64,000 nt of DNA from Streptomyces sp. SKN60. Its GTDB lineage: Bacteria; Actinomycetota; Actinomycetes; Streptomycetales; Streptomycetaceae. Positions within the stretch are counted from its first letter, which is position 1. Each line of letters opens with the position of its first letter. The stretch spans positions 1 through 64,000 of the forward strand of contig NZ_JAHTMW010000030.1 of NCBI RefSeq assembly GCF_026236535.1, in the 5' to 3' direction. Under the pieces are notes generated by a model, which had not been told where the DNA came from, made no database searches, and saw nothing but the letters and a program-made list of their open reading frames with translations. The position numbers were made by a program, and so were the translations under genes. Positions 8,701 to 16,011 of the stretch are shown here, in pieces.

Positions 8701-9136
8701 CGGCGGCCGGTTCACGGTGGAGTCGGCGCAGGTGGAGAACTCCTGGACACCGCTCGACGTCCTCGTCGACGCGCGCCTGCCCACCACGGACATCACCGCG
8801 GACCGCGATCCGCTGATCCGCGGACTGCTCGCGGACGGACTGGTGCGGCCCTATGTGAACGCGGGCGAAGCCGGATCCGGTGCGGGGGCCAGCGCGGGGG
8901 CCGGGGAGTTCCGGACCGGCGGGGTGGACTGCACCGACGCGCCGTTCCACCCGGTCGGCGCGGACGGCTCGCCGGAGGAGGCGATCCATGTGCTCGGCAT
9001 CCCGAGCGAGCACACCCGCTGGTTCACCCAGGTCGGCAGCGGCCGGCCGGGCGGCTGGGGCTCCTTCACGCGCGACGCCGACGCCATCGCCGGCGCGCTC
9101 GCGGGAGCGGCCGGGGTGGCCGGGGTGGCCGGATGA
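5783..9136 (+). CDS. Glutamate-mutase large subunit fused to FAD/NAD(P)-binding flavoprotein
   Basis: This 1117-residue protein has two parts. Residues about 40-450 are a methylaspartate mutase E-subunit TIM barrel. Comparison from memory with Clostridium GlmE shows all substrate and catalytic residues kept: Arg62 (QPRMG), Arg96 (IDSYTR), Arg142 (QVRHG), Glu164 (SEGG), Tyr170 and Tyr174 (VSYCLPY), Lys316 and Glu320 (VKTETEA). The first 30 or so residues are a His/Pro/Gly-rich linker. Residues about 484-1117 begin with RIAFVGMGPRGLSVLERL, a dinucleotide-binding motif of the FAD-NAD(P)-binding family seen in several natural-product pathways. Start is GTG 5783, overlapping the small-subunit stop. 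It ends with an ATGA overlap into the ligase. The mutase half predicts glutamate to 3-methylaspartate; the flavoprotein half is uncharacterised. Confidence 0.85.
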   Translation: MTLPDRHPPHPHPHPPSPQAQPVPGPNPGPGANPGPAPYAPGDLGAFVQEAAAAGELVVQPRMGMVSPEEMAAGVAAVAALPERTVATLTIDSYTRVGDHAAATAALRTGRPLNGFPIVSHGPRTAARTAAAAGRRTPVQVRHGSADPMAIFRTMAAAGLSASEGGPVSYCLPYGRTPLAESVAAWRDSVQFLAEESRAQGRRAHLESFGGCLLGQLCPPSMLVAVSVLECLFFAQNGATSVSLSYAQQTHPLQDAGALAALRQLADELLPPSVDRHVVLYTYMGVYPRTVPGARLLLRRSAELAVLGGAQRLIVKTETEAHRIPSVAENLTALSVAADAARTARQRAARGAGQTAVGDAEEILAEARALVGAVRALSDDLGLALLKAFDRGLLDVPFCLHPDNRGEARSAVAPDGRLQWTDLGALPLLTTSRRTTPMTSRQLSGMLGRVSREHDLAAETAPPPEPAPLDTPRCLADPVAEPLRIAFVGMGPRGLSVLERLAARCAERPPARRIEVFAIDPHEAGAGRIWRTDQSPWFLMNTAAQEVTMFSGPADDGPHRPGAGPSLGEWWTEHDPARAEPQGYAPRAVYGRYLRYVMRRIEETLPPCLTVHQVPARVICADRGAPGEPYRLRLDRGDVLTVDRMLLATGHPVNELDAQQRDWRRFAREHGTPARPLRYIAGGSANEMPLADIPAGASVGVIGMGLTFYDVLAELTLGRGGVFTDGGDGLLYLPSGKEPRILTGSRAGVPLLTRGVNQKGPEHRYRPVLFTPARMARLRAEHAPLDFERLVLPWLLAEVNLVLLATRIRQVHGPDAAREFTERAEEALALVPDQDVLRGLAAGYRIDPQPLTGLDALARPFHGCRFGSPAEFHKVLTEWLRADLGDARLGNADGPMKAAADVLRDVRQTIREVVDFGGLTPASHAWFLAEFGPVAAMVSTGPPQLRSEQFLALLAAGVLEPVGPGVRFGTDPVGGRFTVESAQVENSWTPLDVLVDARLPTTDITADRDPLIRGLLADGLVRPYVNAGEAGSGAGASAGAGEFRTGGVDCTDAPFHPVGADGSPEEAIHVLGIPSEHTRWFTQVGSGRPGGWGSFTRDADAIAGALAGAAGVAGVAG

Positions 9137-10851
9137 CCGCGCCCGCCCGGCGGCGGCCCGCCTGCCGCGCGGAGTACCGCAGCACGCCCGCGCACGAGGA
9201 GTACCGGGCGGCCAGGGACCTGCTGCTGCGGCTGCGCGGCGAACGGGAGGCGGCCTCGGCCGCGTTCCGGTGGCCGCGGGCCGAGCACTTCAACTGGGCC
9301 CTGGAATGGTTCGACGTGGTCGCCGAGGGCAATCAGCGCACCGCCCTGGAGATTCTGGGCGCACCGGACGCGCACGGCACGGTGCCGGTCGTGGACCGGG
9401 TCACCTTCGCCGAACTCTCCGCCCGCTCGGACGAGCTGGCGGTCACGCTCGCCGATGCGGGGGTGGCCCGCGGCGACCGGGTGCTCATCCTGCTCGGCAC
9501 CCGGGCCGAGCTGTGGGAGACCCTGCTCGGCTGCATCAAGCTCGGCGCGGTCGTCGTCCCCGGCTACCAGGACCTCACCCGCGACGAGGCCGCCGACCGG
9601 ATCGGCCGCGGCGGCATCCGGCACGTGGTGTGCGCGCCCGAACTCGTCCACCTGGTCGGGGAGTCGGCGGTTCCGGTGCCGGGCGTACGGATGGCGCCCG
9701 GCGCCGGGGGAGTGCCGGGCTGGCTGCCGTACCCCGACACCCGGGACGCCGGGCGGCGCCGCGCCTTCCTGCCGCCCGGGCCGACCCGGTCCGCCGATCC
9801 GTCCTTCTGCTACTTCACCTCCGGTACGACCTCGCTGCCGAAGCTGGTCGAGCACTCCCACGCCGGCTACGCGGTGGGGCATCTGTCCAGCCTCTACTGG
9901 AGCGGGCTTCGCCCCGGCGACCGGCACCTCAACCTGTCCGCGCCGGGCTGGGCGAAGCACTCCTGGTCCAGCTTCTTCGTGCCGTGGACGGCCGGCGCCA
10001 CGGTCGTCGCCCCGCCCGACGGCGGACTGCCGGCCGAGCTGCTCCCCGGGGTACTCGCCGCCCAGCGGATCAGCAGCCTGTGCGCGCCGCCGAGCGCGTG
10101 GCGGGCGATGCTGCCGTACGTGACGGGGGGCCGGGGCGCGCCCCGGCTGCGGGAGGCGACGGCGGCGGGCGAGCCGCTGACCGCCGAGGTCACGGACCGG
10201 ATCGAGGCGGCCTGGGGGGTACGGGTACGGGACGGCTACGGGCAGACGGAGGCGACGGCCCTCATCGGCCGGGCCCCAGACGTTCCGGCGCCGCTGTCCC
10301 CGCTCGGGCATCCGCTGCCCGGCTACCGGATCGTGCTGCGCGACCCGGAGACGGGCGCGCTCGGCGAATCCGGCGAGGTGTGCGTGGATCTGACGGACCG
10401 TCCGCCGGGTCTGATGCGGGGCTACGCGGACCGCCCGGACCGCACGGCCGAGGCCTTCGCGGACGGCCTCTACCGCACGGGCGACCGGGGCGAGCGGCTC
10501 GCCGACGGGTCGATCCGGCTGCTCGGCCGGAACGACGAGGTCTTCAAGTCGTACGGCCACCGGGTCTCCCCGATGGAGATCGAGGCGGTCCTGCGCACCC
10601 ACCCCTCGGTCGCCGACGCGGCGGTGATCCCCGGCCCCGACGAGCGCGGCGGCCTCGCCCCGTACGCCGTGGTCGAACCCCGCGGCCCCGTCGAACCCGA
10701 GCTCCTGCGCACCGAGTTGCTCACCCTCGCCCGCCGCCGCCTCGCCCCGGTCTTCGTCCCGAGGTCCATCACCCTGACCCCGACCCTCCCCCGCACCCGC
10801 TCGGGCAAACTCCGCCGCTCCGCCCTCAGCGCGGACGGCAGCGCGGCCTGA
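9133..10851 (+). CDS. AMP-forming acid-CoA ligase / adenylation enzyme
   Basis: The 572-residue ANL-superfamily enzyme shows the phosphate loop TSGTTSLPK (229-237), GYGQTEAT starting at 368, YRTGDRG, the hinge segment GRNDEVFKSYGHRVSP and the C-terminal catalytic lysine in RSGKL (Lys559). The layout is that of medium-chain acyl-CoA synthetases, with a full N-domain including an HFNWALEWFD segment typical of that group. It would adenylate a carboxylic acid and pass it to CoA or a carrier protein. ATG 9133 overlaps the stop of the mutase fusion (ATGA), so the enzyme is made together with the mutase. This is like vicenistatin biosynthesis, where a mutase pair supplies 3-methylaspartate to an ATP-dependent ligase (established pathway; the parallel is my inference). 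Confidence 0.85.
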   Translation: MTAPARRRPACRAEYRSTPAHEEYRAARDLLLRLRGEREAASAAFRWPRAEHFNWALEWFDVVAEGNQRTALEILGAPDAHGTVPVVDRVTFAELSARSDELAVTLADAGVARGDRVLILLGTRAELWETLLGCIKLGAVVVPGYQDLTRDEAADRIGRGGIRHVVCAPELVHLVGESAVPVPGVRMAPGAGGVPGWLPYPDTRDAGRRRAFLPPGPTRSADPSFCYFTSGTTSLPKLVEHSHAGYAVGHLSSLYWSGLRPGDRHLNLSAPGWAKHSWSSFFVPWTAGATVVAPPDGGLPAELLPGVLAAQRISSLCAPPSAWRAMLPYVTGGRGAPRLREATAAGEPLTAEVTDRIEAAWGVRVRDGYGQTEATALIGRAPDVPAPLSPLGHPLPGYRIVLRDPETGALGESGEVCVDLTDRPPGLMRGYADRPDRTAEAFADGLYRTGDRGERLADGSIRLLGRNDEVFKSYGHRVSPMEIEAVLRTHPSVADAAVIPGPDERGGLAPYAVVEPRGPVEPELLRTELLTLARRRLAPVFVPRSITLTPTLPRTRSGKLRRSALSADGSAA

Positions 10852-10859
10852 GACACGCC

Positions 10860-10900
10860 AACGCCCGGGACGCCCTCGTGAGGGGGGCGCCCCGGGCGTT
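10860..10900. terminator. Bidirectional terminator between ligase and TetR genes
   Basis: AACGCCCGGG (10860-10869) and CCCGGGCGTT (10891-10900) flank a further GC stem (GCGCC-type pairing inside). It lies between two convergent genes, 9 bp after the ligase stop and 35 bp before the TetR stop. Confidence 0.75.
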
Positions 10901-10935
10901 CACGCGTCCGGCGCCGGGTGTGTCCGGCGCCGTTC

Positions 10936-11535
10936 TCAGCGGGCTTCCGCCGGCTCCGCCGCCCGGTCCGCCTCCCGGTCCGCCGTGCTCAGCAGGACCG
11001 TCGCGACCGCGCGGGCGCGGAGGGCGGCCTCGGTGGTGCCTTCGCGCAGCGCGGTGACGATGGCGCCGTCGCCGAGGAGGGCGAGCTGGCGGGCGAGGGT
11101 CTCGTGGTCGTGGTAGCCGCCGTCGGTGAGGAGGGCGTCGAGGCGGGCGATGACCTTCTCCTTGTGCTCGGCCGCCACATGGTGGGCCGGGCTCTCCGGA
11201 TCGGCGGTCTCCACCATCGTGTTGATGAAGGCGCAGCCGCGGAAGTCCGCCGCGGCGAAGCGCTCCGCGAGTCCGTCGAAGAGGGCGAGCGGCAACTCCT
11301 CCGGCCCGCGCTCGCTCGCCTCGATGCGTCCGTCCAGCCAGGCCCGCCACATGCCGTCGCGGCGCCGCAGCACCTCGACGACCACGTCGTCCTTGCTGGG
11401 GAAGTGCCGGTAGAAGGAGGCGCGGCCCACTCCGGACTCGGACAGGATCCGCTCGATGCCGACGGCCCGGATGCCCTCTTCGTAGAAAAGACGCTCCGCG
11501 GCACTGAGGAGTCGTTCTTTCGCGTTCGTGGCCAT
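10936..11535 (-). CDS. TetR/AcrR family repressor
   Basis: The 199-residue protein has an N-terminal helix-turn-helix (RLLSAAERLFYEEGIRAVGIERILSESGVGRASFYRHF), then a helical ligand domain. The chosen ATG is at 11535 (MATNAKERL). The frame runs open upstream, but the extension is not TetR-like and crosses the operator region. It is divergent from an AhpD-like gene, and the shared intergenic region holds a large palindrome plus several GGTTCCG half-sites. It most likely represses itself and the neighbour. The ligand is unknown. Confidence 0.85.
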   Translation of the reverse strand: MATNAKERLLSAAERLFYEEGIRAVGIERILSESGVGRASFYRHFPSKDDVVVEVLRRRDGMWRAWLDGRIEASERGPEELPLALFDGLAERFAAADFRGCAFINTMVETADPESPAHHVAAEHKEKVIARLDALLTDGGYHDHETLARQLALLGDGAIVTALREGTTEAALRARAVATVLLSTADREADRAAEPAEAR

Positions 11536-11536
11536 A

Positions 11537-11690
11537 CCAAACGGTACCACTCGGTTCCGTGCGGCGGATTCCGTGCGCCCGGACCGGAGTCCACGCCTCC
11601 CGTTGCGCCAGACGGAACCGATCGGTACCGTCATGATGGTACCGATCAGTTCCGTTCGGTTCCGTACTGGTTCCGTCTTGGTTCGGCTCA
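11537..11690. promoter_or_regulatory. TetR operator region with 16-bp inverted repeat
   Basis: GGAACCGATCGGTACC (11614-11629) faces GGTACCGATCAGTTCC (11638-11653) across an 8-bp spacer; the arms pair at 15 of 16 positions. Downstream the half-site (A/G)GTTCCGT repeats three times between 11648 and 11677. Further GGTACC and GGTTCCG copies lie at 11541-11560 next to the regulator start. The clustering between divergent genes points to cooperative binding by the adjacent TetR protein. Confidence 0.7.
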
Positions 11691-11701
11691 AGGAGAGTTC
11701 C

Positions 11702-12250
11702 ATGCCCCGCCTGCCCCAGCTGACCGTAGAGTCCGCCAACGAGGAGCAGCGCGAGCTGCTCGAGAGCACGCTCAAGCAGCTCGGCAAGCTGCCCAACCTC
11801 TACGCCGCCCTCGCCAACGGCCCGGCCGCGCTGCGCGGTTACCTCGCCATGCGGGACGCCCTGGTCGGCGGCAGCTTCAGCGCCCGGCAGCGCGAGCAGC
11901 TGGCGCTCTACATCGCCCAGCGCAACGACTGCACCTACTGCGTCTCCGCGCACACCCTGCGCGGCGGCAAGGTCGGCCTCGGCGAGCAGGAACTGCTCGC
12001 CACCCGCAAGGGCCAGGACGCCGGCGACCCGCACATGGACCAGGTCCTGCGGATCACCGGCGCCATCATGGAGAGCGGCGGCCGCGTCAGCGACGCCGCC
12101 CTCGCCGACGCCCGCGCCGCCGGCGTCTCCGACGCCGAACTGGCCGAGATCGTCGGACATGTGGCGCTCAACGTGCTGTCCAACTTCTTCAATCACGTTG
12201 CGCAACCGGAACTGGACTTTCCGTTGGTTCCGGCGCAGCTCGCCGAGTAG
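11702..12250 (+). CDS. Carboxymuconolactone decarboxylase / AhpD-like protein
   Basis: The 182-residue all-helical protein carries the redox-type motif DCTYCVSAHT (Cys-x-x-Cys with the following His), typical of AhpD-like alkylhydroperoxidases of the CMD superfamily. AhpD proteins reduce peroxides or the AhpC peroxiredoxin. Start ATG 11702 follows AAGGAGAG. It is divergently paired with a TetR repressor. Peroxide or quinone stress is a plausible inducer, by analogy with similar TetR-AhpD pairs. Confidence 0.85.
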   Translation: MPRLPQLTVESANEEQRELLESTLKQLGKLPNLYAALANGPAALRGYLAMRDALVGGSFSARQREQLALYIAQRNDCTYCVSAHTLRGGKVGLGEQELLATRKGQDAGDPHMDQVLRITGAIMESGGRVSDAALADARAAGVSDAELAEIVGHVALNVLSNFFNHVAQPELDFPLVPAQLAE

Positions 12251-12265
12251 AGTCCTCCGCTGCCG

Positions 12266-12305
12266 ACAGGGGTGCCGGGAGCGAAGGAGCGTCCGGCACC
12301 CCTGT
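12266..12305 (+). terminator. Terminator of the AhpD-like gene
   Basis: ACAGGGGTGCCGG (12266-12278) and CCGGCACCCCTGT (12293-12305) form a perfect 13-bp stem, 15 bp after the stop codon. Confidence 0.8.
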
Positions 12306-12401
12306 GGTGTGAACAGACCGACTGGGGCGATCGAACGGGCGGCGTGCGACCAGCCGCCCCAGTGCCAGGCGCCGCCGGGGGGCGGCAAGGGGGTTGAACA
12401 C

Positions 12402-13409
12402 GTGGACATCGACGCAAGAACCCTGAGAACCTTCCGCGAGGTGACCTTGACCGGGTCCTTCACCCAGGCGGCCCGCCGCCTCGGGTACTCGCAGTCCAGC
12501 GTCACGGCGCAGATGCGCGCCCTGGAACGGCAGGTGGGCGAGCCCGTCTTCGAACGGCTCCCCAGCGGCGTACGGCTCACCCGCACCGGGACCGTGCTCT
12601 GCGACTACGCCCGGCAGATCCTCACGCTCGTCGGCGAGATGGAGGTCGCCCTGCGCCGCCCCGCCGCCAACCCGCCGCGGATGACCGTCGGCGTGGTGCC
12701 CGCGCTCGCCTACGGACAGCAGCTCGCCCGCCTCACCCACATCGGCCGCCGGCTGCTCTCCGGAGTCCAGCTCGCCCTGCGGGTCATGGGCACCGGAGAG
12801 GTCCACGACGCCTTCCGGGCCGGCACCATCGACGGCGCGCTCGTCCTCACCGTCGTCGACGCCGACGACCCCGCCGCCCTGCCCGGCGCGCTCACCGACC
12901 CGCTGCGCACCCCCGACCGGGCCGACGACCTGACAGAAGTGCGCCTGCAGGAAGTCGAGTTCGTGCCCGTCACCGGAGTCACCCGGATGCGCGGCGCGGC
13001 CGCTGCCGGCCGCCAGGTCGTCATCGCCGACCCCGACTGCCCCTCGCAGCGTTGGCTGCCCGAGTTCCTCCGGCTCCGCTCCGACGGACCGCCCGAGATC
13101 CACGAACTCGGCTCCATGGCCGGGGTCCGCGCCGCCGCCCAGTCCGGGCTCGGCTGCGCCATGCTCCCGATGGCCCTGGCCGCCTCCCCGCGCGAGGCCG
13201 GCGGACTGCGCCCGCTGCCGGGCGTGCCCCGGATGCGCTGGAACGCCTGTCTGCTCTCCACTCGCGGCGACGACCGCCCGGCCCTCGACTGGGAGAACCT
13301 CGCCGAGACCCTCCGCCAGGCCACCGCGCTGGCCGGCGCGGTCCCGGCCGAGGACCCCGAGGACGCCGCGGTGTCGGCCCTCGGTCCCAACCCGGGCCTC
13401 GCCGGCTGA
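12402..13409 (+). CDS. LysR family transcriptional regulator
   Basis: The 335-residue protein opens with a winged helix-turn-helix (LRTFREVTLTGSFTQAARRLGYSQSSVTAQMRALE), followed by a periplasmic-binding-like effector domain. GTG 12402 is preceded by AAGGGGG. The open frame upstream overlaps the terminator of the AhpD gene and is discarded. The effector domain begins PPRMTVGVVPALAYG; an acidic, low-complexity stretch near residue 160-180 (DPAALPGALTDPLRTPD) is longer than usual. There is no divergent gene, so its target is not evident. It is convergent with the GAPDH gene. Confidence 0.85.
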   Translation: MDIDARTLRTFREVTLTGSFTQAARRLGYSQSSVTAQMRALERQVGEPVFERLPSGVRLTRTGTVLCDYARQILTLVGEMEVALRRPAANPPRMTVGVVPALAYGQQLARLTHIGRRLLSGVQLALRVMGTGEVHDAFRAGTIDGALVLTVVDADDPAALPGALTDPLRTPDRADDLTEVRLQEVEFVPVTGVTRMRGAAAAGRQVVIADPDCPSQRWLPEFLRLRSDGPPEIHELGSMAGVRAAAQSGLGCAMLPMALAASPREAGGLRPLPGVPRMRWNACLLSTRGDDRPALDWENLAETLRQATALAGAVPAEDPEDAAVSALGPNPGLAG

Positions 13410-13572
13410 CCTTCGCCCACGGCGCGGGCCCGCCCCCACGGCCCGCGCCCCCTGAACCGGTGCCACGGCACACCCGTCTCTCCCCGGACCCACACCCCCG
13501 ACCGGGCTCCAGAGACCGCGGGTGCGCCGTGGCACCGCCATGTCCGGGCCTCGTCGGAAGACGGGCGGGAAA

Positions 13573-13616
13573 ACGCCGAACGGCGGCGGGGCGAGGGCCC
13601 CACCGCCGTTCGGCGT
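13573..13616. terminator. Terminator between LysR and GAPDH genes
   Basis: ACGCCGAACGGCGG (13573-13586) and CCGCCGTTCGGCGT (13603-13616) form a perfect 14-bp stem with additional GGGG/CCCC pairing inside. It is 26 bp beyond the GAPDH stop and can serve both convergent genes. Confidence 0.85.
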
Positions 13617-13641
13617 ATGGCTTGTCCGGTACCGCGGCGGA

Positions 13642-15096
13642 TCAGGCCGCCGGGGCCGGGTAGGTCGGGTACTCGACGCCCGAGACGTGCTGGACGACCC
13701 GGATGACCTGGCAGGAGTAGCCGAACTCGTTGTCGTACCACAGGTACAGGATCGCGTTGTCGCCGTCGACCTTGGTCGCACCGGCGTCGACGATGGACGA
13801 GTGGCGCGAGCCGACGAAGTCCATCGAGACGGCGTCGGGGGCCGTGGTGAAGTCGATCTGGCGCTTCAGCGGCGAGTGCAGCGAGACGTCGCGCAGGTAC
13901 TCGAGGACCTCGTCGCGGGTGGTCTCGCGGCCCAGGCGCAGGCTCAGGATCGCGATCGAGACGTCCGGGACGGGGACGCGGATCGAGCTGCCGGTGATCG
14001 GGGCCTTGAGGTCCGGCAGCGCCTTGGCGACGGCGGAGGCGGCACCGGTCTCCGTGATGACCATGTTCAGCGGCGCGGAGCGGCCACGGCGGTCGGCCTT
14101 GTGGTAGTTGTCCAGGAGGTTCTGGTCGTTCGTGAACGAGTGGACGGTCTCCACGTGACCGCGCAGCACGCCGTACTCGTCGTCCATGGCCTTGAGCGGC
14201 GGGACGATCGCGTTGGTGGTGCAGGAGGCGCAGGACAGGACGCGCTCGTCCGGCTTGATCGTGTCGTGGTTGACACCGTGCACGATGTTCGGGACGTCGC
14301 CCTTGCCGGGAGCGGTCAGGACGACCTTGTCGATGCCCGGACGCAGGTGCTTCGACAGGCCCTCGCGGTCGCGCCACTTGCCGGTGTTGTCGATCAGGAT
14401 GGCGTTCTCGATGCCGTACGCCGTGTAGTCGACCTCGGACGGGTCGTTGGCGTAGATCACCTTGATCGTGTTGCCGTTGGCGACGATCGCGCCGTTGGCC
14501 TCGTCGACCGTGATGGTGCCCTGGAACTGGCCGTGGATGGAGTCGCGGCGCAGCAGTGAGGCGCGCTTCACGAGGTCCTGGTCGCCGCCGCCGCGCACGA
14601 CGATGGCGCGCAGCCGCAGCCCGTTGCCGGAGCCGGCCTTCTCGATGAGCAGGCGGGCGACGAGCCGGCCGATGCGGCCGAAGCCGTACAGGACGACGTC
14701 ACGGCCCTCGCCGCGCTCGATCTTGTTGGCCCCGGTGGCGCCGGCGACGGCCTGGGCGGTGAACTCCGCCACCGAGAGGCCCTTGTCGTCCGCCTTGTAC
14801 TCGGCGGCCAGCATGCCGATGTCGATCTGGGACGGACCCAGGTCGAGGGTGGTGAGCGCCTGCAGGAACGGCATGGTCTCGGTGACCGACAGCTCCTCGC
14901 CGTCGATCTGGCGGGCGAATCGGTGGGTCTTGAGAATGCTCACCACCGACTTGTTCACCAGGGAGCGGCTGTGAAGGAGGACGGTGACGTCCTGCTCCCG
15001 GTGCAGCTTCCCGATGATCGGGATCATGGACTCCGCGATCTCCTCGCGGTTCTTCCAGTTTGTGAACGAGTCCTCGTTGACAGTCACAGAAAGCAT
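13642..15096 (-). CDS. gap: Glyceraldehyde-3-phosphate dehydrogenase, N-terminally extended form
   Basis: The 484-residue protein is about 150 residues longer than the common enzyme. Residues 1-135 are a helical extension (MLSVTVNEDSFTNWKNREEI onward), known from a second class of actinobacterial GAPDH. The dinucleotide motif GFGRIGRLVARLL follows, then the catalytic loop SCASCTTNAIVPP with Cys292 and the His in VHSFTNDQN. The segment after the second strand reads AIVVRGGGDQD instead of the usual NDLTD. The Asp that fixes NAD specificity is therefore not obvious, and NADP use is possible. The gene is monocistronic with a strong terminator. It may serve gluconeogenesis or a non-glycolytic role beside the main Gap. 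Confidence 0.85.
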   Translation of the reverse strand: MLSVTVNEDSFTNWKNREEIAESMIPIIGKLHREQDVTVLLHSRSLVNKSVVSILKTHRFARQIDGEELSVTETMPFLQALTTLDLGPSQIDIGMLAAEYKADDKGLSVAEFTAQAVAGATGANKIERGEGRDVVLYGFGRIGRLVARLLIEKAGSGNGLRLRAIVVRGGGDQDLVKRASLLRRDSIHGQFQGTITVDEANGAIVANGNTIKVIYANDPSEVDYTAYGIENAILIDNTGKWRDREGLSKHLRPGIDKVVLTAPGKGDVPNIVHGVNHDTIKPDERVLSCASCTTNAIVPPLKAMDDEYGVLRGHVETVHSFTNDQNLLDNYHKADRRGRSAPLNMVITETGAASAVAKALPDLKAPITGSSIRVPVPDVSIAILSLRLGRETTRDEVLEYLRDVSLHSPLKRQIDFTTAPDAVSMDFVGSRHSSIVDAGATKVDGDNAILYLWYDNEFGYSCQVIRVVQHVSGVEYPTYPAPAA

Positions 15097-15160
15097 CTCT
15101 CGATCGAGCTAGGCAGTGCTCAAATGCTATCCCGTCGTCTCCGATGTGCGGCAGGGGGGT

Positions 15161-15182
15161 CCCGTGTGGTCCTGGACACGGG
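15161..15182. repeat. Inverted repeat between GAPDH and lipase genes
   Basis: CCCGTGT (15161-15167) and ACACGGG (15176-15182) surround an 8-bp spacer in the divergent intergenic region. It could be a regulator site for either gene. Confidence 0.3.
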
Positions 15183-15287
15183 GGTGTGGGGTGGGGGTTC
15201 CCGGCGGTAACATCGCGGGACCGTCGAATCTGACGCCCCGTCACTTCGGGGTTTCATTCCTCTCGCCGACTGCCCGGAGGCCTTGTG

Positions 15288-15980
15288 ATGCGTCGCTCAG
15301 CCACCGCCCTCCTCACACTCCTCACGGCCCTGGCCGCCCTGCTCGCCGGACCCGGCGCGGGCCCGGCGCGCGCCGCCACCACCGCCCACCGGCCGGTCGT
15401 TCTGGTCCACGGCTACAACGCCGACCCGGGCGTCTGGGGCAGCCTCGACGCGCGGCTCCGGGCCGCCGGGTACGCCGACGGCGAGATCTTCCGCTGGGGC
15501 TACGACACCCACCAGTCCGTCAACGAGGTGCTCGCCGGCCGCTTCGCCGCGTACGTCGACGAGGTGCGCCGCACCACCGGCGCCGACCGCGTCGACATCG
15601 TCGCCCACTCCTTCGGCGGCCTCCCCACCCGCTGGTACGTGAAGTACGCCGGCGGCACCGCCACCGTGGCCCACTGGATCTCCCTGGCCGGCCCCAACCA
15701 CGGCACCGGCGTCGCCTGGGCCTGCGCCCTCTGGGACCAGGCCTGCCGCGACATGACCCCGGGCAGCTGGGTCCAGAACCACCTCGCCGAAGGCGACGAG
15801 ACCCCGGGCCCGGTGGCGTACACGACCTTCTGGTCGAACTGCGACGAGGTCATCGACCCGGACGACAGCGTGCGGCTCGCCGGAGCGACCAACACGCCGG
15901 CGGGCTGCCTGGACCACAACGCGCTGCTCGGGGACGAGGCGGTGGGGCGCGGGGTGGTGGCCGCGCTGGGGGCGGCCTGA
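15288..15980 (+). CDS. Secreted alpha/beta-hydrolase lipase
   Basis: The 230-residue protein has a Sec signal peptide (MRRSATALLTLLTALAALLAGPGAGPARA). The hydrolase core shows VVLVHGYNADPGVW (oxyanion loop), the nucleophile elbow VAHSFGG with Ser108 and a probable catalytic His in CLDHNALL near the C-terminus. This is a small lipase of the type annotated as triacylglycerol or Streptomyces lipase. Cys residues at CALWDQAC, WSNC and GC could form two disulfides in the exported protein. ATG 15288 is preferred over GTG 15285 because GGAGG (15276-15280) then has a 7-bp spacing. Confidence 0.85.
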   Translation: MRRSATALLTLLTALAALLAGPGAGPARAATTAHRPVVLVHGYNADPGVWGSLDARLRAAGYADGEIFRWGYDTHQSVNEVLAGRFAAYVDEVRRTTGADRVDIVAHSFGGLPTRWYVKYAGGTATVAHWISLAGPNHGTGVAWACALWDQACRDMTPGSWVQNHLAEGDETPGPVAYTTFWSNCDEVIDPDDSVRLAGATNTPAGCLDHNALLGDEAVGRGVVAALGAA

Positions 15981-16011
15981 GGGGGCGGGGGGCTTCCCCC
16001 GCCCCCTCCCC

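Noticed and set aside
12189..13781. Long minus-strand frame opposite the LysR gene
   Set aside because: Composition is Gly/Arg-rich and it lies entirely on the complement of the regulator and its terminator; typical high-GC shadow.
15236..15255. Short CCCCG/CGGGG hairpin followed by TTT before the lipase gene
   Set aside because: The stem is only 5 bp and lies directly before the ribosome site, so it is not a convincing terminator.
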